A stretch of 16,874 bases of DNA from Woeseia sp964560775 (GCA_964560775.1 CAZLNH010000057.1:1-16874); one strand, 5' to 3'. Shown: positions 1-8,232, counted from the stretch's first letter. Translations and numbers: made by a program. The notes: generated by a model not told the origin, from the letters alone.

Positions 1-75
1 GAACTGGTTGAAATAATTTCAGACGGGATCGGTGGCTACCTCGAACGGGAAGCTGCAGTGAGCCTAGTGAACTGA
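1..75 (+). CDS. pilP: PilP, type IV pilus inner-membrane lipoprotein, C-terminal end only
   Basis: Frame 1 is open from the first base and ends in TGA at 73-75, giving 24 residues that finish with VEIISDGIGGYLEREAAVSL. This matches the end of PilP proteins, where a V-x-I-x-x-D-G-x-G-G-[WY]-L-E-R motif is followed by a short hydrophobic tail. In known systems PilP is a periplasmic lipoprotein that links the PilM-PilN-PilO alignment complex to the secretin PilQ. The pilQ gene begins 28 bases downstream on the same strand, the standard pilMNOPQ order, so co-transcription is expected. Only the tail is present, so the lipobox and the rest of the protein cannot be checked. The identification rests on the motif plus the neighbour. 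Confidence 0.78.
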   Translation, partial: ELVEIISDGIGGYLEREAAVSLVN

Positions 76-103
76 TGCCTGAATGGAACTGGGAGTACTT
101 GGA

Positions 104-2299
104 ATGACGCTCAAAAACAAGCCGGCAATCGGCACCACCCACCGTCGTTCGCTGACGCGGCTCACTGTCATGCTTCAGGCTGCCATGTTGCTGTTCGTTG
201 GCGCGACCGCGGCGGCGCAGGATGACGGCAACCGACTGCAGGACATTCAGGTCCAGAGCCTCCCCGGCCAGCGTGTCGAACTGCGGCTGATACTGCGCGA
301 CACGGCGCCGGATCCGCTGGCGTTCACGATTGAGAATCCGGCGCGGATCGCGCTCGATCTTCCCGAGACGTCGCTCGGCATGTCCTCGCGTCGCCAGGAT
401 GTCAACCTCGGGCCGCTGAGTACGGTGCTGATGGCCGAAGCCGGCGGGCGCACGCGTGTCGTGCTGAACCTCGATTCGATGGTCGCTTACGATACGCGAC
501 GCAGCGGCAATACAATTTATGTCACGCTCGGCGCCGACAGCGCCGACGCCTCGGTGGCCACGCAGTTCGAAGGGGCCGCCCCGGCAGGCGGCCAGCAGCG
601 TTCGTACGCAAGTCCCGGCGACCGGCGTATCACGAATGTAGACTTCCGCCGCACATCAGATGGTGGCGGCCGGGTGCTCGTTAACCTGAGCGATCCATCG
701 ACACCTGTCGATATCCGCCAGGAAGGCGGCCGCGTCATTGCGGTCTTCAAGGGCGCATCACTGCCGTCCGAGCTGATGCGACGCCTCGATGTCGTCGATT
801 TCGCAACGCCAGTAACGACTGTTGACGCGTTGCGCACCAACAACGATACGCGCATCGTTATCTCGGCGGATGGCAAATACGAGCAGCTCGCCTACCAGTC
901 GGACAATGAGTTCACGATTGAAATCAATCCGGCGCCGGAAGACGAGGCGGCGGCATCGAGCATGTTCTCCGAAACCAAGGAGTACGAAGGCCAGCGGCTG
1001 ACGCTGAATTTCCAGGACATTGAAACCCGCGCTGTGCTGCAGCTGCTGGCGGAAACGTCCGGCCGCAACATCGTCGTGTCCGACACGGTGCAGGGCAATG
1101 TCACGCTGCGGTTGCGCAACGTGCCGTGGGACCAGGCACTGGATATCGTCCTGACAACCAAGGGCCTCGACATGCGCCAGAACGGTAATGTCATTATCGT
1201 GGCACCAGCCGAGGAAATTGCCGCACGTGAAACAGCCGATCTCGAGGCCAAGCGCGCAATCACCGAACTCGAGCCACTTTATTCCGAGTTCCTGCAGGTG
1301 AACTACGCCAAGGCGTCAGACCTGGCGTCATTGCTGGGCGGTGGCGAGGGCGGCAACGCATTGATGTCCGATCGTGGCACGGTATCGGTCGATGAGCGCA
1401 CCAATACGCTCCTTATCAGCGACACGGCCGAACGCCTGCAGAACATTCGACGCCTCGTGCAAACGCTCGATATCCCGGTCCGACAGGTGCTGATCGAGTC
1501 GCGCATCGTTATCGTCAATGATGACCTGAGCCGCGACCTCGGCGTGCGCTTTGGCATTACCAACGTCGAATCAAACAGCAGCGACGGTATTATCTCGGTG
1601 ACGGGCTCCGGCGCCGGCAGCGGTACGATCGTCGATTCGGCGCTCGACAACATCGCAAATACAGGCCAGCCGTTCCCGGTTCAGGCACCGACATTGAACA
1701 ACCGATACGCGGTCAACCTGCCGATCAGCAATCCGGCGGGCCGCCTTGCACTGGCCGTGCTTGACTCCGACTACATCGTCGACCTCGAGCTGACCGCGAT
1801 GCAGGCCGAAGGCCGCGGCGAGATCGTCTCGACGCCACGTATCATCACGGCGAACCAGACCGAGGCATTCATTGAACAGGGTGTCGAAATCCCGTTCCAG
1901 GAAGCCTCCTCTTCCGGTGCCACGACGACGCAGTTCAAAAAAGCGGTCCTGAGCCTGACGGTTACGCCGCAGATCACACCGGATGACAACATCATCATGG
2001 ACCTGCTGGTCAGCAACGATACGGTCGGTGACGTAGTCGCAAGCGCCACCGGCGGCTTCGTGCCGAGTATCGATACCCGCAAGGTTCGCACACAGGTGCT
2101 GGTGCGCGACGGCCAGACGGTCGTGCTGGGCGGTATTTACGAAACCGAGCGCCGCGAAACGATCAACAAGGTGCCGGTACTGGGCGACATCCCCGGCATC
2201 GGCGTATTGTTCCGTTCGACACAGAACCTGTCGAACAAGGCTGAATTGCTGATCTTCGTCACGCCGCGAATCCTTACCGAAGGCTCCAGCATTTACTAG
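104..2299 (+). CDS. pilQ: PilQ, type IV pilus outer-membrane secretin
   Basis: PilQ forms the gated outer-membrane channel through which the type IV pilus is extruded and retracted. From the ATG at 104 the protein is 731 residues, a usual PilQ length. In order: a signal peptide (about 1-39, hydrophobic core QAAMLLFVGATAAAQ), two AMIN peptidoglycan-binding domains (about 45-141 and 176-275), an STN/N0 domain (about 299-368), a secretin N1 domain (about 393-458) and the C-terminal secretin domain (about 553-724). The last has the signature VPVLGDIPGIGVLFRS followed by LLIFVTPRIL. An in-frame ATG at 83 would add 7 residues, but it has no ribosome site, whereas GGGAG lies 8 bases before ATG 104, so 104 is preferred. 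The stop codon is the outer edge of a long inverted repeat. aroK does not follow, unlike many gammaproteobacteria. Confidence 0.97.
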   Translation: MTLKNKPAIGTTHRRSLTRLTVMLQAAMLLFVGATAAAQDDGNRLQDIQVQSLPGQRVELRLILRDTAPDPLAFTIENPARIALDLPETSLGMSSRRQDVNLGPLSTVLMAEAGGRTRVVLNLDSMVAYDTRRSGNTIYVTLGADSADASVATQFEGAAPAGGQQRSYASPGDRRITNVDFRRTSDGGGRVLVNLSDPSTPVDIRQEGGRVIAVFKGASLPSELMRRLDVVDFATPVTTVDALRTNNDTRIVISADGKYEQLAYQSDNEFTIEINPAPEDEAAASSMFSETKEYEGQRLTLNFQDIETRAVLQLLAETSGRNIVVSDTVQGNVTLRLRNVPWDQALDIVLTTKGLDMRQNGNVIIVAPAEEIAARETADLEAKRAITELEPLYSEFLQVNYAKASDLASLLGGGEGGNALMSDRGTVSVDERTNTLLISDTAERLQNIRRLVQTLDIPVRQVLIESRIVIVNDDLSRDLGVRFGITNVESNSSDGIISVTGSGAGSGTIVDSALDNIANTGQPFPVQAPTLNNRYAVNLPISNPAGRLALAVLDSDYIVDLELTAMQAEGRGEIVSTPRIITANQTEAFIEQGVEIPFQEASSSGATTTQFKKAVLSLTVTPQITPDDNIIMDLLVSNDTVGDVVASATGGFVPSIDTRKVRTQVLVRDGQTVVLGGIYETERRETINKVPVLGDIPGIGVLFRSTQNLSNKAELLIFVTPRILTEGSSIY

Positions 2300-2466
2300 C
2301 CCGGACATCTCACCGATTCGCGGGATTCTCGGGCAGCAATTTGTTCGCACAACGGATTTTCCGATCGAGCGGAATACCCGAGTGTATTTCCGAGTGAGGA
2401 AAATCCTTTGTGCGGACAAAGGGCAAGCGAGAAACCGCGAAATCGGTGAGATGTCCGGGCTAGTAA
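2293..2466. repeat. Long imperfect palindrome, MITE- or REP-like element
   Basis: The outer 25 bases on each side (2293-2317 and 2442-2466) are exact inverted copies, beginning TTACTAGCCCGGACATCTCA. The symmetry continues inward with mismatches and small gaps: CGCGG, TTTGT-CGCACAA and GGATTTTCC on the left meet GGAAAATCC, TTGTGCGGACAAA and CCGCG on the right. The centre (about 2371-2390, GGAATAC...GTATTTCC) is again a short dyad. The whole segment could fold into one hairpin of roughly 80 base pairs. The pilQ TAG (2297-2299) lies in the left end and a matching CTAG at 2460-2463 ends the right side, so a short CTAG or TA target duplication is possible. No transposase is encoded. There is no T-run typical of an intrinsic terminator, although it may still reduce readthrough from pilQ. 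I do not recognise a named family. Confidence 0.82.
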
Positions 2467-2535
2467 CGTTGACCCGCGCGCCTCGCGGACTCCGGGCGTG
2501 GTCAAATCATACAAAACCCCGTAAGCTCGCGGTCC

Positions 2536-3153
2536 ATGGGGAAAAACGGCTTATCCGAGGCAGACCGTCGCAGCAAACGCCGCCGGCGTCGCATTCAGCT
2601 CATCGTTATTTACGTTGCCATAGCTGTCGGGCTCGCGTGGTTTTTCGAGTCGCAGGCGACGACGACGGTTATCTTCGTGCGGCATGCGGAAAAGGTCAGT
2701 GCGACGGCCGATGATCCGGACCTGTCCGCGGCCGGCCGCCGCCGCGTGGCCGAGCTGACGCGGCAGCCCGTCGACGCCGACGTCATCGCAGGCATCGACG
2801 CCATCTACTCAACGCCGTACAAGCGAACGCAGCAGACCGCACAACCGCTGTCCGAGGCTCTGGACATACCGATCACGACCTACGACCCGGACAACAACGA
2901 GGCGGTCTTCGCGGACATCCTCGAAAATCACAAGGGCGAGATCATCCTCGTCGTCGGTCACAGCGATACAATTCCGGAACTCATTGCCGATCTCGGTGCC
3001 AGCAAGAACGTGCCGCCGATCCACGAGAACGAGTACGACAATATCTACATCGTAACTATTCCGTGGTTTGGCAAGACCAAGACGATTCGTCTGCGCTTCG
3101 GTGAGCCGTACCAGCCTGATGGCTCGGAGCCGTCCCCGCAGTCAATGACCTGA
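2536..3153 (+). CDS. Membrane-anchored histidine phosphatase family protein
   Basis: A 205-residue member of the histidine phosphatase (phosphoglycerate mutase-like) superfamily. The catalytic RHG-type motif appears as VRHAEK, with Arg49 and His50, the histidine that becomes phosphorylated in this family. A further arginine sits in YSTPYKRTQQTA (Arg97), and the second catalytic histidine is His142 in VVGHSDT. The N-terminus is very basic (RRSKRRRRR, about 11-19) and is followed by a single hydrophobic helix at about 20-37. By the positive-inside rule this would leave the catalytic domain in the periplasm. The substrate cannot be read from sequence; SixA-like, sugar-phosphate or general phosphomonoester activity are all possible. 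The ATG at 2536 has no clear ribosome site but is the only start that retains the basic segment plus anchor. Confidence 0.87.
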   Translation: MGKNGLSEADRRSKRRRRRIQLIVIYVAIAVGLAWFFESQATTTVIFVRHAEKVSATADDPDLSAAGRRRVAELTRQPVDADVIAGIDAIYSTPYKRTQQTAQPLSEALDIPITTYDPDNNEAVFADILENHKGEIILVVGHSDTIPELIADLGASKNVPPIHENEYDNIYIVTIPWFGKTKTIRLRFGEPYQPDGSEPSPQSMT

Positions 3154-3201
3154 TTTACTTTAAGTTTCGTTGCTAGTCTGTTGAAATAAAACAATAAAGT
3201 T
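3154..3201 (+). promoter_or_regulatory. AT-rich leader/promoter candidate upstream of yjbQ
   Basis: This 48-base gap is strikingly AT-rich for a GC-rich window (for example TTTACTTTAAGTTTCG and TTGAAATAAAACAATAAAG). That is what would be expected of a promoter and unstructured leader directly before the YjbQ start. I could not fix a convincing -35/-10 pair with 16-18 bp spacing, and there is no strong ribosome site, only AT-rich sequence ending in AAAG before ATG 3202. Confidence 0.3.
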
Positions 3202-3621
<420 letters not shown>

Positions 3622-3662
3622 CTGCGGATTTCGTGAACGATGTTCAGGGAATTCATGGCTGG

Positions 3663-4148
3663 TCAGTCATCGTACTTGCCAGCGCGGAAGCCGGCTGTTT
3701 CGCGCAGCATGACGGCCTTCTCGATGAACTCGGTGTGGCGACCGATCATGACGTCGGCCAGGACGGCGTCCTGGATTGTCCTGTCACGGTTGATCATGAA
3801 GGTTGCGCGCCGCACGCCGACGCCGAATGGACCGTCGACGTCGTACATGCGGATCGCGACTTTGTCGACGTCACTCAGCAGCACGAATGGCAGCTTGTGT
3901 TCGCGTCGAAATCGCTGGTGGCTGTCGGCGTCCTGCGGACTGATACCGACGATGCGCAATCCCACGGCCGTCAGGTCGTCGTGCATGTCGCGGAAGGCGC
4001 AGGCCTCGCGCGTACAGCCGGGCGTGAAATCGGCGGGGTAGAAGTACAGCAGCAGGGGACCGTCATTCAGCAGGTCTGACAGGCTCACATCCTCACCGTT
4101 CTCATCCGGCAAAACGAATTCCGGTGCCCTCGTTCCTGCTTTCAACAT
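3663..4148 (-). CDS. bcp: Bcp/PrxQ-type thiol peroxiredoxin
   Basis: A 161-residue AhpC/TSA-family peroxiredoxin that reduces hydrogen and organic peroxides in the cytoplasm with thiol reductants. The motif FTPGCTREAC places the peroxidatic cysteine at residue 45 and the resolving cysteine at 50, the same five-residue spacing as in the atypical 2-Cys E. coli Bcp. The fold blocks LYFYPADFTPGCT, GISPQDADSHQRFRREHKLP and the late RATFMINRD are also present. The start at 4148 is supported by GGAGGAG about nine bases upstream on the minus strand; the reading frame stays open further upstream, but that extension is not family-like. It is convergent with yjbQ (41 bases between the stops) and divergent from the S9 peptidase gene. 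Confidence 0.94.
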   Translation of the reverse strand: MLKAGTRAPEFVLPDENGEDVSLSDLLNDGPLLLYFYPADFTPGCTREACAFRDMHDDLTAVGLRIVGISPQDADSHQRFRREHKLPFVLLSDVDKVAIRMYDVDGPFGVGVRRATFMINRDRTIQDAVLADVMIGRHTEFIEKAVMLRETAGFRAGKYDD

Positions 4149-4194
4149 ACTACTGCTCCTCCGGCACCAACCGGTTCCAGGGTCCTGTCCCGCA

Positions 4195-4211
4195 AATAAC
4201 CTGTTGTTATT
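4195..4211. promoter_or_regulatory. Small dyad in the bcp / S9 peptidase divergent region
   Basis: AATAAC-CTGTT-GTTATT is a perfect 6-bp inverted repeat with a 5-base spacer. It is nested within a looser TTCCAG (4174-4179) / CTGGAA (4222-4227) pair. It lies between the divergent starts at 4148 and 4281, where a regulator operator would be expected, and is more AT-rich than its surroundings. I cannot name a regulator, and a 6-bp arm could arise by chance. Confidence 0.28.
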
Positions 4212-4280
4212 CCATCCCTGTCTGGAATTGCGGATAAGGCAGCGTATCATGCGGCATCGGATTTGATGATGGAGTTGGAT

Positions 4281-6263
4281 ATGCACGCCAGACGTCCTGT
4301 TACAAGCACGCTACTTTTCCTCGCGGCAGGCCTGCTGTTGTCCGCTTGCAGCGACCGTGCGTCGGACACGTCCGAAGAAAGCGCGCCGCAAACTGCCTCG
4401 GAGGCCACCACGGCGCCGGCTGCAACGAGCATCCCGACGTACAGCGCTCGCGAGTTCTACGAGACGACGTCCTACGCCATGGTGCCGGCCGAGGCAAATG
4501 CGTTTGCGCCGGATGGCAACTCGCTGCTGGTTTCTTCCGACGAGACAGGGGTTTTCAATGCCTACGAACTCCCCATGGATGGCGGTGATCCCGTCGCGCT
4601 GACGACCTCAGATGACAATGCAATTTTTGCCGTCAGCTGGTTCCCGAATGACCGCCGCATACTTTACACCTGGGACAGTGGTGGCAATGAACTGAATCAT
4701 GTACTCGTGCTGGACGAAGACGGCGAGCATCGAGACCTTACGCCCGGGGACGAACTCAAAGCGGAATTCCTTCGCTGGAGCGGCGACGGTAAAGGTTTCT
4801 ACCTGCTGACGACGGAACGCGACCAGCGAAACTTTGACATTTACCGCTACAACGCGGAAGACTACAGTCGCGAACTCGTATTCGAGAATCCCGGCCTGGC
4901 CGTCGGCGATATCAGCCCGGACGGCCGCTGGGTTGCCCTGGTCGAGCCACGAACCAGTGCGGACTCCGACATTTACCTTGTCGATCTCGCGAGCAATAAC
5001 CCGGAACCGAAACTGATTACGCCGCACGACGGCAACATTGCGTATGCGGTGCATGAATTCACCCCCGACAGCACAGCGCTGGTCTACGACACCGACGAGC
5101 ACGGCGAGTTCACGCAAGCCTGGCGCTACGAGCTCGAGAGCGGCGACAAGTCGGAACTTGTCAGCGCACCGTGGGATGTCAGCTACGTGTTGCATTCGCC
5201 AAGCGGACGCTACCGCGTCAGCGGCATCAACGCGGATGCACGCACCGAAGTCACTGTGTACGACGAGCGCGACGAGCAGGAAGTGGACCTGCCGGCATTG
5301 CCGCCGGGTGACCTGAACAACGTCCGCTTCTCGCCGGATGAATCCCGCATTGCGCTGGTCGTCAATGCGTCGAACTCGCCGTCGAACATACACGTCATCG
5401 ACCTCAAGCAAAACGAGGCGCGACAGCTCACGAGTGCACTGAGTCCGGCCATCGAGCAGGAACATCTCGTGAATAGCGAAGTCGTGCGTTACAAGAGTTT
5501 TGACGGCCTGGAGATTCCCGCGATCCTGTACAAGCCGCACCAGGCATCGGCCGACAACCCGGTCCCGGCGCTGGTCTGGGTGCATGGCGGCCCCGGCGGG
5601 CAGAGCCGCACCGGCTACAACGCCACGGTGCAGCACCTCGTGAACCACGGTTACGCGGTGCTCGCGGCCAATAATCGCGGCTCATCAGGATACGGCAAGA
5701 CATTCTTTCATCTCGATGACCGCCGCCATGGTGAAGAGGACCTAGACGACATCGTTTACGGGCGTACTTACCTGGAGTCGCTGCCGTGGGTTGACGACAA
5801 ACGCATAGGTATCATCGGCGGCTCCTACGGTGGCTACATGGTGGCTGCGGCGCTCGCGTTCCGTCCGGACGTCTTCGATGTCGGCATCAACATCTTCGGC
5901 GTGACGAACTGGGTGCGCACGCTGGAAAGCATTCCGCCGTGGTGGGAGTCGTTCAAGGAAGCGCTGTACGACGAAATGGGCGACCCGGCAACAGACGCCG
6001 AGCGGCACCGGCGCATTTCGCCGCTGTTCCACGCCGAGAACATCGTCAAGCCGTTGCTCGTCATCCAGGGCGCGAATGATCCGCGCGTGCTGCAGGTTGA
6101 GAGCGATGAACTGGTCGCCGCGGTGCAGGAAAACGAAGTGCCGGTCGAGTACGTCGTGTTTCCCGACGAGGGCCATGGTTTCGTCAAGAAGGAAAACCGC
6201 GTCACCGCGTCGGAATCCTACGTGCAGTTTCTGGACAAATACCTGAAAAGCGAGGGCGACTGA
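4281..6263 (+). CDS. S9 family (prolyl oligopeptidase-type) serine peptidase, lipoprotein
   Basis: A 660-residue secreted peptidase of the dipeptidyl/acylaminoacyl-peptidase type. A lipoprotein signal ends in the lipobox LLSAC (Cys23), so the mature protein should be membrane-anchored outside the cytoplasm. Residues about 60-390 form the beta-propeller, with repeated SPDG/SPDE-like turns (for example GDISPDGRWVAL and VRFSPDESRIAL). The C-terminal alpha/beta-hydrolase domain contains HGGPGG (from His435), the nucleophile motif GGSYGGY (Ser515), Asp600 in QGANDPRV and His632 in DEGHGF, a complete catalytic triad. The start at ATG 4281 is chosen because GGAG lies six bases upstream; a TTG at 4263 and ATGs at 4266 and 4269 are less well placed. 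The MocR-type gene starts 13 bases after the stop, suggesting co-transcription. Natural substrates are probably short peptides, but specificity cannot be read from sequence. Confidence 0.94.
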   Translation: MHARRPVTSTLLFLAAGLLLSACSDRASDTSEESAPQTASEATTAPAATSIPTYSAREFYETTSYAMVPAEANAFAPDGNSLLVSSDETGVFNAYELPMDGGDPVALTTSDDNAIFAVSWFPNDRRILYTWDSGGNELNHVLVLDEDGEHRDLTPGDELKAEFLRWSGDGKGFYLLTTERDQRNFDIYRYNAEDYSRELVFENPGLAVGDISPDGRWVALVEPRTSADSDIYLVDLASNNPEPKLITPHDGNIAYAVHEFTPDSTALVYDTDEHGEFTQAWRYELESGDKSELVSAPWDVSYVLHSPSGRYRVSGINADARTEVTVYDERDEQEVDLPALPPGDLNNVRFSPDESRIALVVNASNSPSNIHVIDLKQNEARQLTSALSPAIEQEHLVNSEVVRYKSFDGLEIPAILYKPHQASADNPVPALVWVHGGPGGQSRTGYNATVQHLVNHGYAVLAANNRGSSGYGKTFFHLDDRRHGEEDLDDIVYGRTYLESLPWVDDKRIGIIGGSYGGYMVAAALAFRPDVFDVGINIFGVTNWVRTLESIPPWWESFKEALYDEMGDPATDAERHRRISPLFHAENIVKPLLVIQGANDPRVLQVESDELVAAVQENEVPVEYVVFPDEGHGFVKKENRVTASESYVQFLDKYLKSEGD

Positions 6264-6276
6264 CCGCGCGCGGACC

Positions 6277-8103
6277 GTGCAAGACGCGTTAATTTACCTT
6301 GATCCCGACAGTCCGCTTAATCTGCAGCACCAGATTCGGCAAAAGCTCGTCGACGGCATCCTGGGCGGAGCGTTCCCGCCGGGCACGCGGCTGCCGTCGT
6401 CGCGCCGGCTGTCAGACCAGTTATCGGTGGCGCGCAATACCGTGGTGCTGGCTTACCAGCAGCTGATTGCCGAAGGTTATCTAGTCAGTCACCAGCGCAG
6501 TGGCATCTTCGTCAACAAGGAGATGCTCGATACGCGCGTCGGCTTCAGCGCGCAGGCGGCGAGTGCGGAAGCCGGCGAATCACTGGTATGGCGGCGCCGC
6601 TTTCGCAACGCGCCGGACGCGGCGCGCAGCGCGCGGGACCTGCCGAACTGGGGGAAATACCCTTACCCGTTTATCGACGGCAAATTCGACCCGACGTTGT
6701 TTCCGCTGTCAGAGTGGCGCGAGGCAAGTCGGCTCGCGCACAGCGTCGCCGATGTGCGCGACTGGTCGACCGGCAGCGGTGACGCGGACGACCCGATGCT
6801 GGTCGAGGAGATCCGCACCAAGATACTGACGCGCCGCGGCATCCAGGCGCGACCTGACGAGATACTCGTCACGCTCGGTACGCAGCACGCATTATTCATT
6901 GTCAGTGAGTTGCTGGCCAGCCGGCACACTGCGGCCGCTATGGAGGAGCCGGGGAATGTCGAGATGCGCCAGCTGCTGGCGCGGCGGCAGGCGCGCATCG
7001 TCAGCCAGCCGGTCGACGAGCACGGCCTGGTCGTCGACGACACGCTGGCGAAATGCGAGCTTGTCTACGTAACACCGAGCCACCAGATTCCAACCGCAGT
7101 AATCATGCCCAAGGCTCGCCGCCGGGCATTGCTGGATTCCGCCCAGCGGCACGATTTTCTCGTCGTCGAAGATGATTACGAGTGCGAGACCAGCTACCTC
7201 GACCAGCCGACACCGGCCTTGCGCAGCATGGATACCGACGGACGCGTTATCTACGTGGCGAGCCTGTCGAAAGTGCTCGCGCCCGGCATGCGCCTGGGTT
7301 TCATCGTAGCGCATCCGGCTTTCATACGCCGCGCGCGTGAACTCCGGCGGACGATGCTCAATCATCCGCCGCTGAACAACCAGCGTACGGCGGCGTTTTT
7401 CCTGTCGCTCGGGCATTATGACTCGCTGATGATGCGCATGGCGCGCATCTTTCAGGAGCGCCGCACGGCACTGCGCGATGCATTGAACTACTACCGCTCC
7501 GTGTCCATCGAGATTTCACCGGAAGTAGGCGGAACGACCTACTGGGTGCGCCTGCCGGAGGATTTCAATGTTGAGTACCTCGTCAGCGAAGCCGAGCGCG
7601 AAGGCATCCTGATCGAACCGGTACGGCAGTACTACGCCAACCCTGACCACGCGGAAAACTGCTTTCGCATGGGTGTCACGAGCCTTCCGACCGAGCGCAT
7701 ACGTCCTGGCGTGCTGCGGCTGACTGAACTGATCCGAAACCTCGTCAGCGGCCGCGTCGAGCACCTCGATTCATCCCGCGGAGAATGGCTGACCGGTGCC
7801 GACCTGGAACACGCCATGTCGGACCGGATCATCCTCTATAACGTTGTCTATGGCGTGCCGTGCTCAATCGAGCTGCATGCCGATGGCCGCATGGTTGGTA
7901 CCGCTGGCTACTCCAATGAAGACTGCGACACCGGTCGCTGGTGGGTCGATGGCGACCGCTGGCACCGGCAGTGGCAGGAGTGGGTCTACGGCGACGAGAC
8001 CGCGTACTACGTCGTGGTCGACGGCGACCGCATCAAGTGGTTTAACGCCGACCGGCAAATCGTCGACGCGGCATTCATCCGGGCTATGCAGCCGCCGGCC
8101 TGA
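6277..8103 (+). CDS. MocR-type GntR/aminotransferase regulator with an extra C-terminal domain
   Basis: A 608-residue protein with a GntR winged helix-turn-helix (about 13-80; PPGTRLPSSRRLSDQLSVARNTV) and a fold-type I aminotransferase-like domain (about 125-490). The PLP lysine is Lys332 in SLSKVLAPGMRLGF; EDDYECE (about 298-304) and TPSHQIPTAVIMP (about 266-278, with PTA in place of the common PTG) are MocR hallmarks. MocR regulators use PLP or its adducts as an effector and normally end near 470-500 residues. This one continues with about 100 residues (505-604) rich in tryptophan and aspartate/glycine turns (GRWWVDGDRWHRQW, YVVVDGDRIKWFN). I cannot assign this part to a known domain; it looks like a small beta-rich ligand-binding module. 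It starts with GTG, has no clear ribosome site and lies 13 bases after the peptidase stop, so translational coupling is likely. Confidence 0.93.
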   Translation: MQDALIYLDPDSPLNLQHQIRQKLVDGILGGAFPPGTRLPSSRRLSDQLSVARNTVVLAYQQLIAEGYLVSHQRSGIFVNKEMLDTRVGFSAQAASAEAGESLVWRRRFRNAPDAARSARDLPNWGKYPYPFIDGKFDPTLFPLSEWREASRLAHSVADVRDWSTGSGDADDPMLVEEIRTKILTRRGIQARPDEILVTLGTQHALFIVSELLASRHTAAAMEEPGNVEMRQLLARRQARIVSQPVDEHGLVVDDTLAKCELVYVTPSHQIPTAVIMPKARRRALLDSAQRHDFLVVEDDYECETSYLDQPTPALRSMDTDGRVIYVASLSKVLAPGMRLGFIVAHPAFIRRARELRRTMLNHPPLNNQRTAAFFLSLGHYDSLMMRMARIFQERRTALRDALNYYRSVSIEISPEVGGTTYWVRLPEDFNVEYLVSEAEREGILIEPVRQYYANPDHAENCFRMGVTSLPTERIRPGVLRLTELIRNLVSGRVEHLDSSRGEWLTGADLEHAMSDRIILYNVVYGVPCSIELHADGRMVGTAGYSNEDCDTGRWWVDGDRWHRQWQEWVYGDETAYYVVVDGDRIKWFNADRQIVDAAFIRAMQPPA

Positions 8104-8202
8104 CCGGCACGCCTCCGGGACCGATTCGCGGAAACAGTCGCCAACGCAATGGGCTGGCCAGCGGCCCCACAAGCGGCGACGGACCCGGACCAGCCGCAAT
8201 CA

Positions 8203-8232
8203 CTGGCCCAGTCGATTGTGCCAATCTGGCCC
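8203..8232 (+). promoter_or_regulatory. Candidate MocR operator: two TGGCCC direct repeats
   Basis: ACTGGCCCA and TCTGGCCCT (TGGCCC at 8204-8209 and 8227-8232) are direct repeats with starts 23 bases apart, about two helical turns. They lie 50-79 bases before the C-N hydrolase start and directly downstream of the MocR gene. A weaker CTGGCCA copy is embedded in the palindrome GCTGGCCAGC at 8153-8162. MocR/GntR regulators commonly recognise directly repeated TGG[TA]CC-like half-sites, so the arrangement fits, but the half-site is short and GC-rich and I cannot test its frequency. The second repeat is followed by TATGGC, a possible weak -10. Confidence 0.3.

Noticed and set aside
1571..2419. Long minus-strand frame inside pilQ
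   Set aside because: It is an antisense shadow of a GC-rich coding gene; the plus-strand secretin is unambiguous.
2293..2466. Intrinsic terminator of pilQ
   Set aside because: The hairpin is far longer than a rho-independent terminator and lacks a following T-run; it is described as a repeat instead.
2382..2714. Plus-strand frame of 110 codons across the hairpin
   Set aside because: It runs from the palindrome into the phosphatase gene out of frame and resembles no protein family.
4608..5648. 346-codon minus-strand frame inside the first S9 peptidase
   Set aside because: Antisense to a gene with a complete catalytic triad; its composition (many R, V, H, D) is typical of a shadow frame.
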